A stretch of 24,494 bases of DNA, taken from NCBI GenBank assembly GCA_964455335.1, contig CAYVVW010000014.1, forward strand, positions 1 through 24,494, given 5' to 3'. Within the stretch, counting starts at the first letter, position 1, and each line of letters opens with the position of its first letter. Below, piece after piece: positions 16,679-23,348 of this stretch. Both the position numbers and the translations under genes were made by a program. A model generated the notes under the pieces. It made no database searches. It saw nothing but the letters and a program-made list of their open reading frames with translations, and was not told the origin of the DNA. The DNA is from Marvinbryantia sp964455335 (GTDB lineage: Bacteria; Bacillota; Clostridia; Lachnospirales; Lachnospiraceae).

Positions 16679-16844
16679 GCCGTCCGAAAACTGCCTCGTG
16701 GCAGTCATTGACTCCCACTTTCTGTCCAAAATGTATGCGATTGTTTCGTGATGTCTCCACTTTTGCAGCATTTCGTCGCAGATTTCTGTTGCCATCCCCC
16801 ACTTGCAAAATGCACGTCTAGGTTTTCGGATAGTCTGCCCGCCT
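16679..16844. repeat. Repeat element B (in the gatC leader)
   Basis: A 166-bp stretch in the leader of gatC with the same end sequences as element A: GCCGTCCGAAAA on the left and a 23-bp GTTTTCGG...CCCGCCT end on the right. The ends share TCCGAAAAC in inverted orientation, like a degenerate miniature transposon or a palindromic repeat. A hairpin ACTGCC/GGCAGT (16690-16705) followed by TTTT on the minus strand lies near its left end. No protein is recognised in it. Confidence 0.5.
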
Positions 16845-16858
16845 GTTTCCGCTCTCCA

Positions 16859-16884
16859 AAAACAGGCTATATTACGCCTGTTTT
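16859..16884. promoter_or_regulatory. Perfect palindrome in the gatC-asnA divergent region (operator candidate)
   Basis: AAAACAGGC and GCCTGTTTT form a perfect 9-bp inverted repeat with an 8-nt spacer. On the minus strand it begins 4 nt after a TATAAT -10 sequence, so it would cover the predicted start of gatC transcription. That position suits a repressor operator. It could also act as a hairpin near the RNA 5' end; the T5 after the stem on the minus strand makes an early terminator conceivable. Confidence 0.6.
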
Positions 16885-16887
16885 CAA

Positions 16888-16893
16888 ATTATA
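16888..16893 (-). promoter_or_regulatory. Candidate -10 element of the gatC promoter
   Basis: A perfect TATAAT on the minus strand. The -35 region at the right distance is only T-rich (no good TTGACA), so an activator or a weak promoter is possible. It would give a leader of about 220 nt that includes element B. Confidence 0.4.
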
Positions 16894-16974
16894 ACCGACA
16901 CTTTAATGCAAAAAATTCATCATTTCCGCGAAAAAGTCTCATTGCTTTCGCGCCCGAAAAACCCATCCAGCTCC

Positions 16975-17002
16975 TTGCAATTCCCCCGAAATCTGCTATA
17001 CT
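16975..17002 (+). promoter_or_regulatory. Sigma-A-type promoter of asnA
   Basis: A -35 TTGCAA (16975-16980) and a -10 TATACT (16997-17002) are separated by 16 nt. Transcription should start near 17009, giving a short leader of about 30 nt. No T-box or other riboswitch is present in that leader. Confidence 0.75.
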
Positions 17003-17039
17003 CGGGAAACAACACCATTTTACAACAAGGAGGACAGAT

Positions 17040-18050
17040 ATGTCAAAGTTGTTATCCCCCAAACACTACCAGCCCGCCTTGGGCCTGTATGACACGCAGG
17101 TGGCCATCAAGACGGTCAAAGACTTTTTCCAAAAAACGCTTGCGGACCAGCTGCATCTCTTGCGCGTGTCCGCCCCGCTTTTCGTGCTGCCGGAATCCGG
17201 GCTGAATGACAATCTGAACGGCGTCGAGCGCCCCGTCACGTTTGGCATCAAGGAGCAGGGCGGCCGCCGCGCGGAAGTCGTGCACTCCCTCGCGAAGTGG
17301 AAGCGCTATGCCTTGCAGCAATATGGGTTCTCCGTCGGGGAGGGGCTTTATACCGACATGAGCGCCATCCGCCGCGACGAGGAGACGGACAACATCCACT
17401 CGATTTACGTGGATCAATGGGATTGGGAAAAAATCATTTCCAGGGAGCAGCGCACGCGGGAAACCTTAAAGGAAGTGGTGCGAAAAGTCTATCTCGCCCT
17501 GAAAAAAACGGAAAAATACATGGCGATCCAATATGACTATATCGATGAAATCCTGCCGCGCGAGATCGTCTTTCTCACTTCGCAGGAGCTTTTGGACCGC
17601 TATCCCGATTGCACGCCGAGGGAGCGCGAGTATCTGGCCGTGCGGGAGCATGGCGCCGTGTTCGTCCAGCAAATCGGCAAAGTCCTCTCCAATGGGGAGC
17701 GGCACGACGGGCGCGCCCCGGACTATGACGACTGGGAGTTGAACGGCGACATCCTCGTCTACTATCCGGTACTCGACATCTGCCTGGAGCTCTCTTCCAT
17801 GGGTATCCGCGTGGACGCAGAGAGCCTGCGCCGGCAATTGGAACAGGCCCATTGCACCGCGCGCGCCGACCTTCCCTTCCAAAAGGCCGTTTTGGAGGGG
17901 CAATTGCCCCTCACCATCGGGGGCGGCATCGGCCAGTCCCGCATCTGCATGTTCTTCCTGCGCAAGGCGCACATCGGGGAAGTGCAAGTTTCCCTGTGGT
18001 CGGACGAAGTCCTTGCGGAGGCCAAGCGCAGCGGCATCCCGCTCCTATAA
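17040..18050 (+). CDS. asnA: Aspartate-ammonia ligase (asparagine synthetase A)
   Basis: A protein of 336 residues, the usual AsnA length. It makes asparagine from aspartate, ammonia and ATP (giving AMP and PPi) in the cytoplasm and has the class II aminoacyl-tRNA-synthetase fold. Family blocks are clear: GVERPVTFGIKE, VVHSLAKWKRYAL, GLYTDMSAIRRDE, SIYVDQWDWEK and the C-terminal LTIGGGIGQSRICMFFLRK. AGGAGG lies 6 nt before the ATG at 17040; the upstream open frame lies in the promoter region and is not coding. It is the only clear plus-strand gene in the window, divergent from gatC and convergent with gdhA. A strong terminator follows 5 nt after the stop. Confidence 0.96.
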   Translation: MSKLLSPKHYQPALGLYDTQVAIKTVKDFFQKTLADQLHLLRVSAPLFVLPESGLNDNLNGVERPVTFGIKEQGGRRAEVVHSLAKWKRYALQQYGFSVGEGLYTDMSAIRRDEETDNIHSIYVDQWDWEKIISREQRTRETLKEVVRKVYLALKKTEKYMAIQYDYIDEILPREIVFLTSQELLDRYPDCTPREREYLAVREHGAVFVQQIGKVLSNGERHDGRAPDYDDWELNGDILVYYPVLDICLELSSMGIRVDAESLRRQLEQAHCTARADLPFQKAVLEGQLPLTIGGGIGQSRICMFFLRKAHIGEVQVSLWSDEVLAEAKRSGIPLL

Positions 18051-18054
18051 AGCC

Positions 18055-18100
18055 TGGCGCGCGCCGACGCTCGATTGGCGAAGGCGCGCGCCACTTTTTT
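18055..18100 (+). terminator. Intrinsic terminator of asnA
   Basis: A perfect 11-bp GC-rich stem, TGGCGCGCGCC with GGCGCGCGCCA, and a 17-nt loop is followed one base later by six Ts (18095-18100). It starts 5 nt after the asnA stop. The same stem may also block readthrough from gdhA on the other strand, though without a T-run there. Confidence 0.92.
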
Positions 18101-18130
18101 CTTTTTCTTTCTATCCTGCCAGACGTTCCC

Positions 18131-19465
18131 TCAGACGATCCCCTGTGCGGTCATGGCATCCGCCACTTTTTCAAAGCCGGCGATGTTTGCGCCGACCACG
18201 TAATTGCCCGGCATCCCATGGCGCGCGGCCGCGTCCGCCATCTGGTGAGTGATGCCCACCATGATCTGTTTGAGCTTTTGGTCCACTTCCGCAAAGGTCC
18301 AGCTCAAGCGCTCGCTGTTTTGCGACATCTCCAATGCGGAGACCGCCACGCCGCCCGCGTTTGCAGCCTTGCCTGGGCCAACGAGCACGCCATGCTCCAG
18401 CAGGTAGGCAGTCGCCTCCCGCGTGGCCGGCATATTTGCGCCCTCGCACATGGCAACACAGCCATGCTCCACCAGCTGTTTCGCGTCCTCTAGGAGCAGC
18501 TCGTTTTGCGTGGCGCAGGGGAGCGCAAGATCCGCCGGGATGGCCCAGACGCCCCTCCCCTCGTGGTATTGCGCGTGCGGGCGATACGTCTGGTACTCCG
18601 TCAGGCGCGCGCGCCGGACTTCTTTGATCTCTTTTAACGCCTCCACGTCGATCCCCTCGGGGTCATGCACCCAGCCGTTCGAGTCGGAACAGGTGACCAC
18701 CTTTGCGCCAAGCTCATGCGCTTTCTGGATGGCATAGATCGCGACATTCCCAGAACCTGAGACGACGGCCGTCATGCCCTTGATGTCCTTTCCATTGAGC
18801 TTTAGCATCTCCTCCGTGAGATACAAAAGGCCATATCCGGTCGCCTCTGTCCGCGCAAGGGAACCGCCATAGGAGAGGCCTTTCCCGGTCAGCACGCCCT
18901 CATAGCGGCCGGTCAGCCGCTTGTACTGCCCATACAGGTAGCCGATCTCCCGCGCTCCGGTGCCGATGTCCCCCGCCGGCACGTCGGTGTCCGAACCGAG
19001 ATACTTGTGCAATTCCGTCATGAAGCTCTGGCAAAATGCCATCACCTCGCGGTCGGATTTCCCCTTCGGGTCAAAGTCGGACCCGCCCTTGCCCCCGCCG
19101 ATCGGAAGCCCTGTCAGGGAGTTCTTGAAGATTTGCTCAAAACCCAGAAACTTGATGATGCCCAGATTGACGGATGGGTGCAGGCGAAGCCCGCCCTTGT
19201 ATGGCCCGATTGCGCTGTTAAACTGCACGCGGTAGCCCGTGTTGACCTGCACCTGGCCATGGTCGTCTACCCACGGCACGCGGAACTTCAGCTGCCTCTC
19301 CGGCTCGACCAGGCGCTCCAAAAGCGCGTCTTTGCGGTACTTCTCCTCATTCGCCTCCACAACCGGGCGCAAGGATTCCAGGACTTCCTTTGCCGCCTGG
19401 TGAAACTCCGGCTCTGCGGGATTTTTCTCGACAACCCGCGCAATCACCTCATCAACATAAGACAT
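18131..19465 (-). CDS. gdhA: Glutamate dehydrogenase (probably NADP-dependent)
   Basis: A protein of 444 residues that interconverts 2-oxoglutarate plus ammonia and glutamate. Active-site residues align with the clostridial enzyme at an offset of one: Lys90 (GPYKGGLR), Lys114 (QIFKNSLTG), Lys126 (GGGKGGSDF) and Asp166 (PAGDIGTG). The coenzyme-binding Rossmann segment is VVSGSGNVA, and GANMP is present further on. The length and the SDFDPKGKSDREVM block fit the hexameric NADP-type enzymes of bacteria; coenzyme preference is inference. The start at 19465 is supported by AGGAGG 10 nt upstream. An 11-bp palindrome lies about 48-76 nt upstream of the start and may regulate it. It converges with asnA. 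Confidence 0.95.
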   Translation of the reverse strand: MSYVDEVIARVVEKNPAEPEFHQAAKEVLESLRPVVEANEEKYRKDALLERLVEPERQLKFRVPWVDDHGQVQVNTGYRVQFNSAIGPYKGGLRLHPSVNLGIIKFLGFEQIFKNSLTGLPIGGGKGGSDFDPKGKSDREVMAFCQSFMTELHKYLGSDTDVPAGDIGTGAREIGYLYGQYKRLTGRYEGVLTGKGLSYGGSLARTEATGYGLLYLTEEMLKLNGKDIKGMTAVVSGSGNVAIYAIQKAHELGAKVVTCSDSNGWVHDPEGIDVEALKEIKEVRRARLTEYQTYRPHAQYHEGRGVWAIPADLALPCATQNELLLEDAKQLVEHGCVAMCEGANMPATREATAYLLEHGVLVGPGKAANAGGVAVSALEMSQNSERLSWTFAEVDQKLKQIMVGITHQMADAAARHGMPGNYVVGANIAGFEKVADAMTAQGIV

Positions 19466-19512
19466 ATTGCTCTCTCCTCCTCTTTTTGACTCTTTTTGCC
19501 GCTTGGGCAGTA

Positions 19513-19541
19513 CAAGAACGCAGACAACGCCTGCGTTCTTG
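19513..19541. promoter_or_regulatory. Perfect 11-bp inverted repeat upstream of gdhA
   Basis: CAAGAACGCAG and CTGCGTTCTTG are exact reverse complements separated by 7 nt. The site lies 48-76 nt before the gdhA ATG, with no T-run after it, so it suits an operator or leader hairpin better than a terminator. Just beyond it, TTGGTGTC occurs twice on the minus strand, 21 bp apart. No clear gdhA promoter was found. Confidence 0.6.
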
Positions 19542-19599
19542 ACATCGCTACCGTTTTATGACTTTGACACCAAAATGTGTTTCGACACCAACGATGCGC

Positions 19600-19631
19600 G
19601 GATTTCTCCGCGCGCTGCGCGCTCGAAATCC
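19600..19631 (-). other. GC-rich stem-loop after the SH3 protein gene
   Basis: GGATTTC and GAAATCC enclose a GCGCGC-rich inner part, 7 nt after the SH3 gene stop. An alternative fold is GCGCGGA/TCCGCGC with a 4-nt loop. No T-run follows, so it is at best a weak or factor-assisted terminator or an mRNA 3'-end stabiliser. Confidence 0.35.
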
Positions 19632-19637
19632 TGCCGC

Positions 19638-20606
19638 TTACTCCTGCATGGTCACAAATTCGCTGCTGACATACGCCGTCACGCCATCGTAGTCGATGAT
19701 CGTCCAGCCATCGCCTGTGTCACCCGTCTTTGTCGCGGTGTCGCCCGGCTCTAAGCTCCCGATGATGTTGTCGCTCGTATCCGTGTTCGGCTCTGTGCGG
19801 ACGTTGCAGCTGTCGATCGCGACAACCGTTCCCGTGGCCGCCTCATCGGCGACCGGCTCCTCCGTCTGCTGCTCGGAGCTGCCCTCCTCGGCTGTCGTTC
19901 CCTGAGTGGTCCCCTCCTCTTGCTGGCGCATAAACTGATCCAGACTCGGGTCCGCGTTGCGCGCCTCTTGCAGCGACGTCTGCACCGAGGCGGTCAGATC
20001 CTTCACCTCCGCCGACTGCCTGGACTCCTCCAAAAAGGCCTCCACCTGCGCGTCGCCCTCCGTGTCCGCAATATACAAAGAGCCGCTCTCATCCGTCTTT
20101 AAATAGAATGCATACAAACTCGGCACCATGGTGTCGATGTCGCGCACCTTGCCGTCGTAGCAGACATAGACCACATAGCTCCCATCGGAAAGCCCCGCCT
20201 TGGAGTAGGTCGAAATGTTGTTGTAACTCTCCACATAGCTGCTCTCTAACCGTTTCTCATCGAGTTCCGACATGGATGGGTCCAGCTTGCGCAAAGTTTC
20301 CGTGTCCTTGTTTGTGCGCGCGTTGTAGTACGCCTGCATGGTCGTGAGCACTCTTGCGTCATCCCGCGTCAGCGCGGCGGATGCCTGGGGCACCGCCTCG
20401 GTTTCCACGATGACCGCGCCAGGGGCGCTCGTCTGCGCTTCCGTCNNNNNNNNNNGCTTGCCCAGAGAGAAGCCGATCCCCTCGCCGTTTGCGATGTTGC
20501 TGATCGCCCGAATACCGATGACCGCAATCACCAAGACCAAGATCAGCGCAAGACCGAGCAGAATATAACGCAGATTATCAGAAATCCACTCTCTGATTTT
20601 GTTCAT
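19638..20606 (-). CDS. Membrane-anchored protein with C-terminal bacterial SH3 domain
   Basis: About 322 residues; the exact length is unknown because of an assembly gap. A short cytoplasmic start (MNKIREWISDNLRY) is followed by one hydrophobic helix at about residues 16-37. Then comes a Thr/Glu/Ala/Ser-rich linker holding the gap, an extracellular domain of about 110 residues resembling NTF2-like or DUF-type folds (not recognised), a second acidic linker (about 230-260), and an SH3b domain over the last 60 residues (SCNVRTEPNTD ... GWTIIDYDGVTAYVSS). Such domains bind cell-wall peptides, so a wall-sensing or wall-binding role is plausible. The start at 20606 has GGAGG 8 nt upstream; the frame continues into the tRNA, which is not coding. 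It lies 39 nt after the tRNA and may share its transcript. Confidence 0.82.
   Translation of the reverse strand: MNKIREWISDNLRYILLGLALILVLVIAVIGIRAISNIANGEGIGFSLGKXXXXTEAQTSAPGAVIVETEAVPQASAALTRDDARVLTTMQAYYNARTNKDTETLRKLDPSMSELDEKRLESSYVESYNNISTYSKAGLSDGSYVVYVCYDGKVRDIDTMVPSLYAFYLKTDESGSLYIADTEGDAQVEAFLEESRQSAEVKDLTASVQTSLQEARNADPSLDQFMRQQEEGTTQGTTAEEGSSEQQTEEPVADEAATGTVVAIDSCNVRTEPNTDTSDNIIGSLEPGDTATKTGDTGDGWTIIDYDGVTAYVSSEFVTMQE
20446..20455. other. Assembly gap (10 N)
   Basis: Ten undefined bases lie in the low-complexity linker after the membrane helix of the SH3 protein. The frame happens to stay open across ten Ns, but the real gap length is unknown, so the protein length here is uncertain. 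Confidence 0.98.
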
Positions 20607-20645
20607 CTTGCCTTCCTCCGTTTTGTGATGATGTGAAGCCAGGAA

Positions 20646-20718
20646 CACACTTGGAGGGATTCGAACCCCCGACACGTGGTACCGGAAACCACTGCTCTAT
20701 CCCCTGAGCTACAAGTGC
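20646..20718 (-). tRNA. tRNA-Arg (anticodon CCG)
   Basis: A 73-nt cloverleaf on the minus strand. The acceptor stem is GCACTTG/CAAGTGT (one G-U at the end) with discriminator G. The D arm is GCTC/GAGC, the anticodon stem is GTGGT/ACCAC with loop TTCCGGT, and the T arm has the loop TTCGAAT. The anticodon CCG (bases 20683-20685) reads CGG arginine codons. The 3' CCA is not encoded, so a CCA-adding enzyme is needed. A strong promoter lies just upstream. Confidence 0.95.
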
Positions 20719-20732
20719 ACAAACATGAATGT

Positions 20733-20761
20733 ATTCTACACGAATTTGCACGAAAAGTCAA
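20733..20761 (-). promoter_or_regulatory. Promoter of tRNA-Arg (and probably the SH3 gene)
   Basis: A -35 TTGACT (20756-20761) and a -10 TAGAAT (20733-20738) are separated by 17 nt, giving a start near 20726, just before the tRNA. No terminator or second promoter was seen between the tRNA and the SH3 gene. Confidence 0.85.
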
Positions 20762-20853
20762 GGAATCCTAGCCAGACTTTTTCGTTTTTTCCTATCTTTT
20801 TTTGAAAAAATCCCATTTTCGTGGTATTTCAGCCCAAAAATATGCCCGAAATG

Positions 20854-20900
20854 GCGCGAAAGTGGGGGATGGGCGCACATTCCCCCACTTTTTTTCGCGC
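20854..20900 (+). terminator. Strong terminator-type hairpin after the DUF5688 gene
   Basis: The 11-bp stem AAAGTGGGGGA/TCCCCCACTTT has an 11-nt loop and outer arms GCGCG/CGCGC. Seven Ts (20889-20895) follow on the plus strand, so the classic orientation is plus. It sits 2 nt after the minus-strand DUF5688 stop and would form there too, though with only three Ts. No plus-strand gene is seen upstream, so either it serves DUF5688 or it ends an unseen plus-strand RNA. Confidence 0.65.
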
Positions 20901-20901
20901 G

Positions 20902-21783
20902 TCACAAGCTCAGTTTGTGGACATCCCGCTCGTAGCGGTAGACCTCGTCCGAGAGAAAATCCTCCCTGGCGACGCCGGTGCGGTTGACTTCCCGCACCAT
21001 CCGCGCGATCTGGTCGCGCGTGGCCGGGAATCCCATCGGCAGGATGAGGCACTCATGGACGCTGCTCGGCAGCACCCAGTAGTCCTCTTGCACCTTCTCC
21101 CCGATCTCCTGCAAAACGGAATCGTACAAAAGGCAGCCCGCGCCAAAATACTTGTCTTGGTTCGTGATCACGCACAGGGGGCTGGTGTCGACCGCTTCGC
21201 CGGAGTTGTGCGAAAAGTATCCCCCGATGGACTCCTCAAGGGTCATGAGGCGGGGCGGCAAAATGCGCGGGGTGTTTTCCCTGGCGCACGCGAACAGTTC
21301 CTCTTTTGTCACACGCCAGGCCGGCAGGTGCTCCTCCCGCACCAAAATCGTGCCAACGCCATACGCGTCGTCCGCAAAGTAGCAAATGGCCACGGCCGCG
21401 AGGTCGAGAAAGCGCACGTGCGGGACATCTTGCAAAAGCTCCCTGTTTTTTTCGTAGTTGACCAGCTTGCAGGCAAGCTTCGTCCTGGCCTTGTCAAAAT
21501 CCGTAAAGAAGGACACGTCAAAGGAGACTTTTTCCCGGCTGTAACCATAGCGCTCCACGATGTGGTCCACAATCTCGACGATCGGCATCCCGTCCAGATA
21601 TTCCTTGTAGGAATCATTGAGGTAGATGGTCGGCAAAATGCCATCGTCTCCCTCGCAGATCGAGACCGCGTCCAGGCGTATCCCATTGTTCTTTAACACC
21701 TCGTGGTATTTCAGTTCCCCCCGATCGGCAAACCGCGCTTCCAACTGCGCCCGCAACAGGCGGGCAAATTCGTCATACTGCAA
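20902..21783 (-). CDS. DUF5688 family protein
   Basis: A protein of 293 residues matching the DUF5688 pattern seen in Lachnospiraceae. Recognisable blocks are KNNGIRLDAVSI near the start, PTIYLNDSYKEY, VDHIVERYGYS, SFFTDFDKA, VNYEKNRELLQDVPH, ARENTPRILPPRL and the late WVLPSSVHECLILPMG. The function is unknown; it has no signal peptide or membrane helix, so it is probably cytoplasmic. The start is a TTG at 21783 with AAGGTG 5 nt upstream; no ATG or GTG occurs in frame near it. A promoter at 22025-22053 gives a leader of about 235 nt that contains eight 17-bp repeats. DUF5688 genes often occur in several copies per genome, but only one is in this window. Confidence 0.85.
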   Translation of the reverse strand: MQYDEFARLLRAQLEARFADRGELKYHEVLKNNGIRLDAVSICEGDDGILPTIYLNDSYKEYLDGMPIVEIVDHIVERYGYSREKVSFDVSFFTDFDKARTKLACKLVNYEKNRELLQDVPHVRFLDLAAVAICYFADDAYGVGTILVREEHLPAWRVTKEELFACARENTPRILPPRLMTLEESIGGYFSHNSGEAVDTSPLCVITNQDKYFGAGCLLYDSVLQEIGEKVQEDYWVLPSSVHECLILPMGFPATRDQIARMVREVNRTGVAREDFLSDEVYRYERDVHKLSL

Positions 21784-21824
21784 TTTTTCACCTTTTCCTT
21801 TCTGTGACTGCGACTACGCTTATC

Positions 21825-21960
21825 CTGCGACTGCGTTTTCCCTGCAACTGCGCTTTTCCTGCGACTGCACTTTTGCTGCAACTGCGCTTTTCCTGCAACC
21901 GCGCTTTTCCTGCAATCTTTCTTTTACTGCACCTGCGTTCTTACTGCAACTACTCTTTTA
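21825..21960. repeat. Eight tandem 17-bp repeats in the DUF5688 leader
   Basis: Eight head-to-tail 17-bp units start at 21825, 21842, 21859, 21876, 21893, 21910, 21927 and 21944; a partial ninth (CTGTAGCT) follows at 21961. The best-kept form is CTGCAACTGCGCTTTTC, with decay toward the right end. They lie between the DUF5688 start and its promoter, so they would be transcribed as leader RNA. No spacers are present, so this is not a CRISPR array. Confidence 0.92.
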
Positions 21961-22024
21961 CTGTAGCTATGGAACTTCGTATACCTGTTCAAAACAGGAA
22001 AACGAAATAATCTAAGCGTTATTC

Positions 22025-22053
22025 ATACTATCATAAATGCAACTCATTTTCAA
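22025..22053 (-). promoter_or_regulatory. Sigma-A-type promoter of the DUF5688 gene
   Basis: A -35 TTGAAA (22048-22053) and a -10 TAGTAT (22025-22030) are 17 nt apart, in a strongly AT-rich stretch (about 22010-22130) that contrasts with the GC-rich surroundings. A small hairpin CCTGTT/AACAGG (about 21985-21999) lies in the leader. No gene was seen in the rest of the 21784-22274 interval. Confidence 0.7.
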
Positions 22054-22125
22054 GTATATTTTTTAAATTTTATATTTTGTTTATATAGTGCAAACTCAAT
22101 GTAACTTATAATTTTTATATCTCTA

Positions 22126-22166
22126 CAAACAAAAGATGACACTCAGGTATTCCCAAGTGTCATCTT
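22126..22166 (-). terminator. Intrinsic terminator downstream of prfA
   Basis: AAGATGACACT (22133-22143) and AGTGTCATCTT (22156-22166) form a perfect 11-bp stem with a 12-nt loop. On the minus strand it is followed by TTTTGTTTG-type sequence. It lies about 110 nt after the prfA stop and probably ends the DUF1385-prmC-prfA transcript. The 108 bp between it and prfA (22167-22274) show no gene. Confidence 0.75.
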
Positions 22167-22274
22167 CCCGAAATCTCTTCACGCGATGCCAAGGCAGAAA
22201 GCCCTTTCCCTACGCTCGATCGATTTTATGTTTTCATCGTTTGCTGCGCCGAATTTGCGCTGCGCATTGGCCGC

Positions 22275-23348
22275 TTAAGCGCGCTCCATCGCGGCGAGCT
22301 TTGCGGCCTGGTCGGCCGCGATGAGGCTGTCGAGCAATTCGTCGATATCCCCGTCCATGATGGAATCGATCTTATATAAGGTAAGTTTGATGCGGTGGTC
22401 GGTCACGCGCCCCTGCGGAAAATTGTAAGTGCGGATCTTTTCGGAGCGGTCGCCCGTTCCGATCTGGCTGCGGCGCAGCTCGGCCTGCGCGTCGTGCGCC
22501 TTTTGCTGCTCGATGTCGTAGAGCTTTGCCCGCAGCAGGGCAAACGCCTTTGCCTTGTTTTGCAGCTGCGATTTTTCCGTCTGGCTGTAAACCACGATCC
22601 CTGACGGGTAATGCGTCAGGCGCACGGCAGAGTCTGTCGTGTTCACGCACTGGCCGCCGTTGCCCGACGCGCGCATCACGTCGATGCGGATGTCCTTCTC
22701 GTCGATCACCACATCGACGTCCTCCGCTTCCGGCATCACCGCCACGGTGGCCGTGGACGTGTGGATGCGCCCCCCGGACTCGGTCTCCGGCACCCTTTGC
22801 ACGCGGTGGACGCCGCTCTCATACTTCAAGCGGGAGTATGCCCCCTGCCCCGCGATGAGGAACTCGGCTTCCTTCATGCCGCCGATGCCGATCTCGTCCG
22901 CGTGGATCAGCTCCACCTTCCAGCGGCGTTTCTCCGCATACTTGGCATACAGGCGGTACAGCTGCGCCGCAAACAATGCCGCCTCGTCCCCGCCCGCGCC
23001 GGCGCGGATCTCCACGATGACATTTTTGTCGTCGTTCGGGTCTTTTGGGAGCAGGAGGATCTTTAATTCCTGCGCAAGCTCCGCCATGCGGCTTTTTGCC
23101 GCCGCCAACTCCTCTTTGAGAAGCTCGCGCATCTCCTCGTCCGTCTCCCCGTCCAGCATCGAGAGGCTGTCCTCCACCGTCTGCGCGCACGCCTTGTATT
23201 CGCGGTATGCGTCCACGATGGGCTGCAGCATGCCCTGCTCTTTCATCAACTTTTGGAAACGCGCGGGGTCCGCCGCCACATTCGGCTCATTGAGCGCGTT
23301 GAGCAATTCCTCAAAGCGGACCAGCAGGTCCTCCAATTTGTCAAACAT
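22275..23348 (-). CDS. prfA: Peptide chain release factor 1
   Basis: A protein of 357 residues, the usual RF1 length. It recognises UAA and UAG and releases the finished peptide at the ribosome. The catalytic GGQ is at residues 231-233 (GNGGQCVNTTDSA). The stop-codon-reading tripeptide of the P-x-T class is Pro187-Glu-Thr189 (QRVPETES), which marks RF1 rather than RF2 (SPF). The start at 23348 has AAGGAGG 5 nt upstream and overlaps the prmC stop by 8 nt. PrmC methylates the glutamine of the GGQ motif, so the two neighbours act together. Confidence 0.97.
   Translation of the reverse strand: MFDKLEDLLVRFEELLNALNEPNVAADPARFQKLMKEQGMLQPIVDAYREYKACAQTVEDSLSMLDGETDEEMRELLKEELAAAKSRMAELAQELKILLLPKDPNDDKNVIVEIRAGAGGDEAALFAAQLYRLYAKYAEKRRWKVELIHADEIGIGGMKEAEFLIAGQGAYSRLKYESGVHRVQRVPETESGGRIHTSTATVAVMPEAEDVDVVIDEKDIRIDVMRASGNGGQCVNTTDSAVRLTHYPSGIVVYSQTEKSQLQNKAKAFALLRAKLYDIEQQKAHDAQAELRRSQIGTGDRSEKIRTYNFPQGRVTDHRIKLTLYKIDSIMDGDIDELLDSLIAADQAAKLAAMERA

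Noticed and set aside
16658..16795. 46-codon in-frame extension of GatC
   Set aside because: The extension lies in repeat element B, has a poor ribosome site, and GatC proteins normally begin at the chosen start.
17003..17039. T-box or riboswitch ahead of asnA
   Set aside because: The predicted leader is only about 30 nt and lacks the T-box core sequence.
20607..20675. N-terminal extension of the SH3 protein into the tRNA
   Set aside because: The open frame there comes from tRNA sequence; the start with a good ribosome site and membrane-protein N-terminus is at 20606.
21825..21960. CRISPR array
   Set aside because: The 17-bp units are directly adjacent without spacers, and no cas genes are present.
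22650..22660. Cys in place of His after the GGQ of release factor 1
   Set aside because: GGQC is a variant I know from Firmicutes RF1 proteins, so it is not evidence of a defect.
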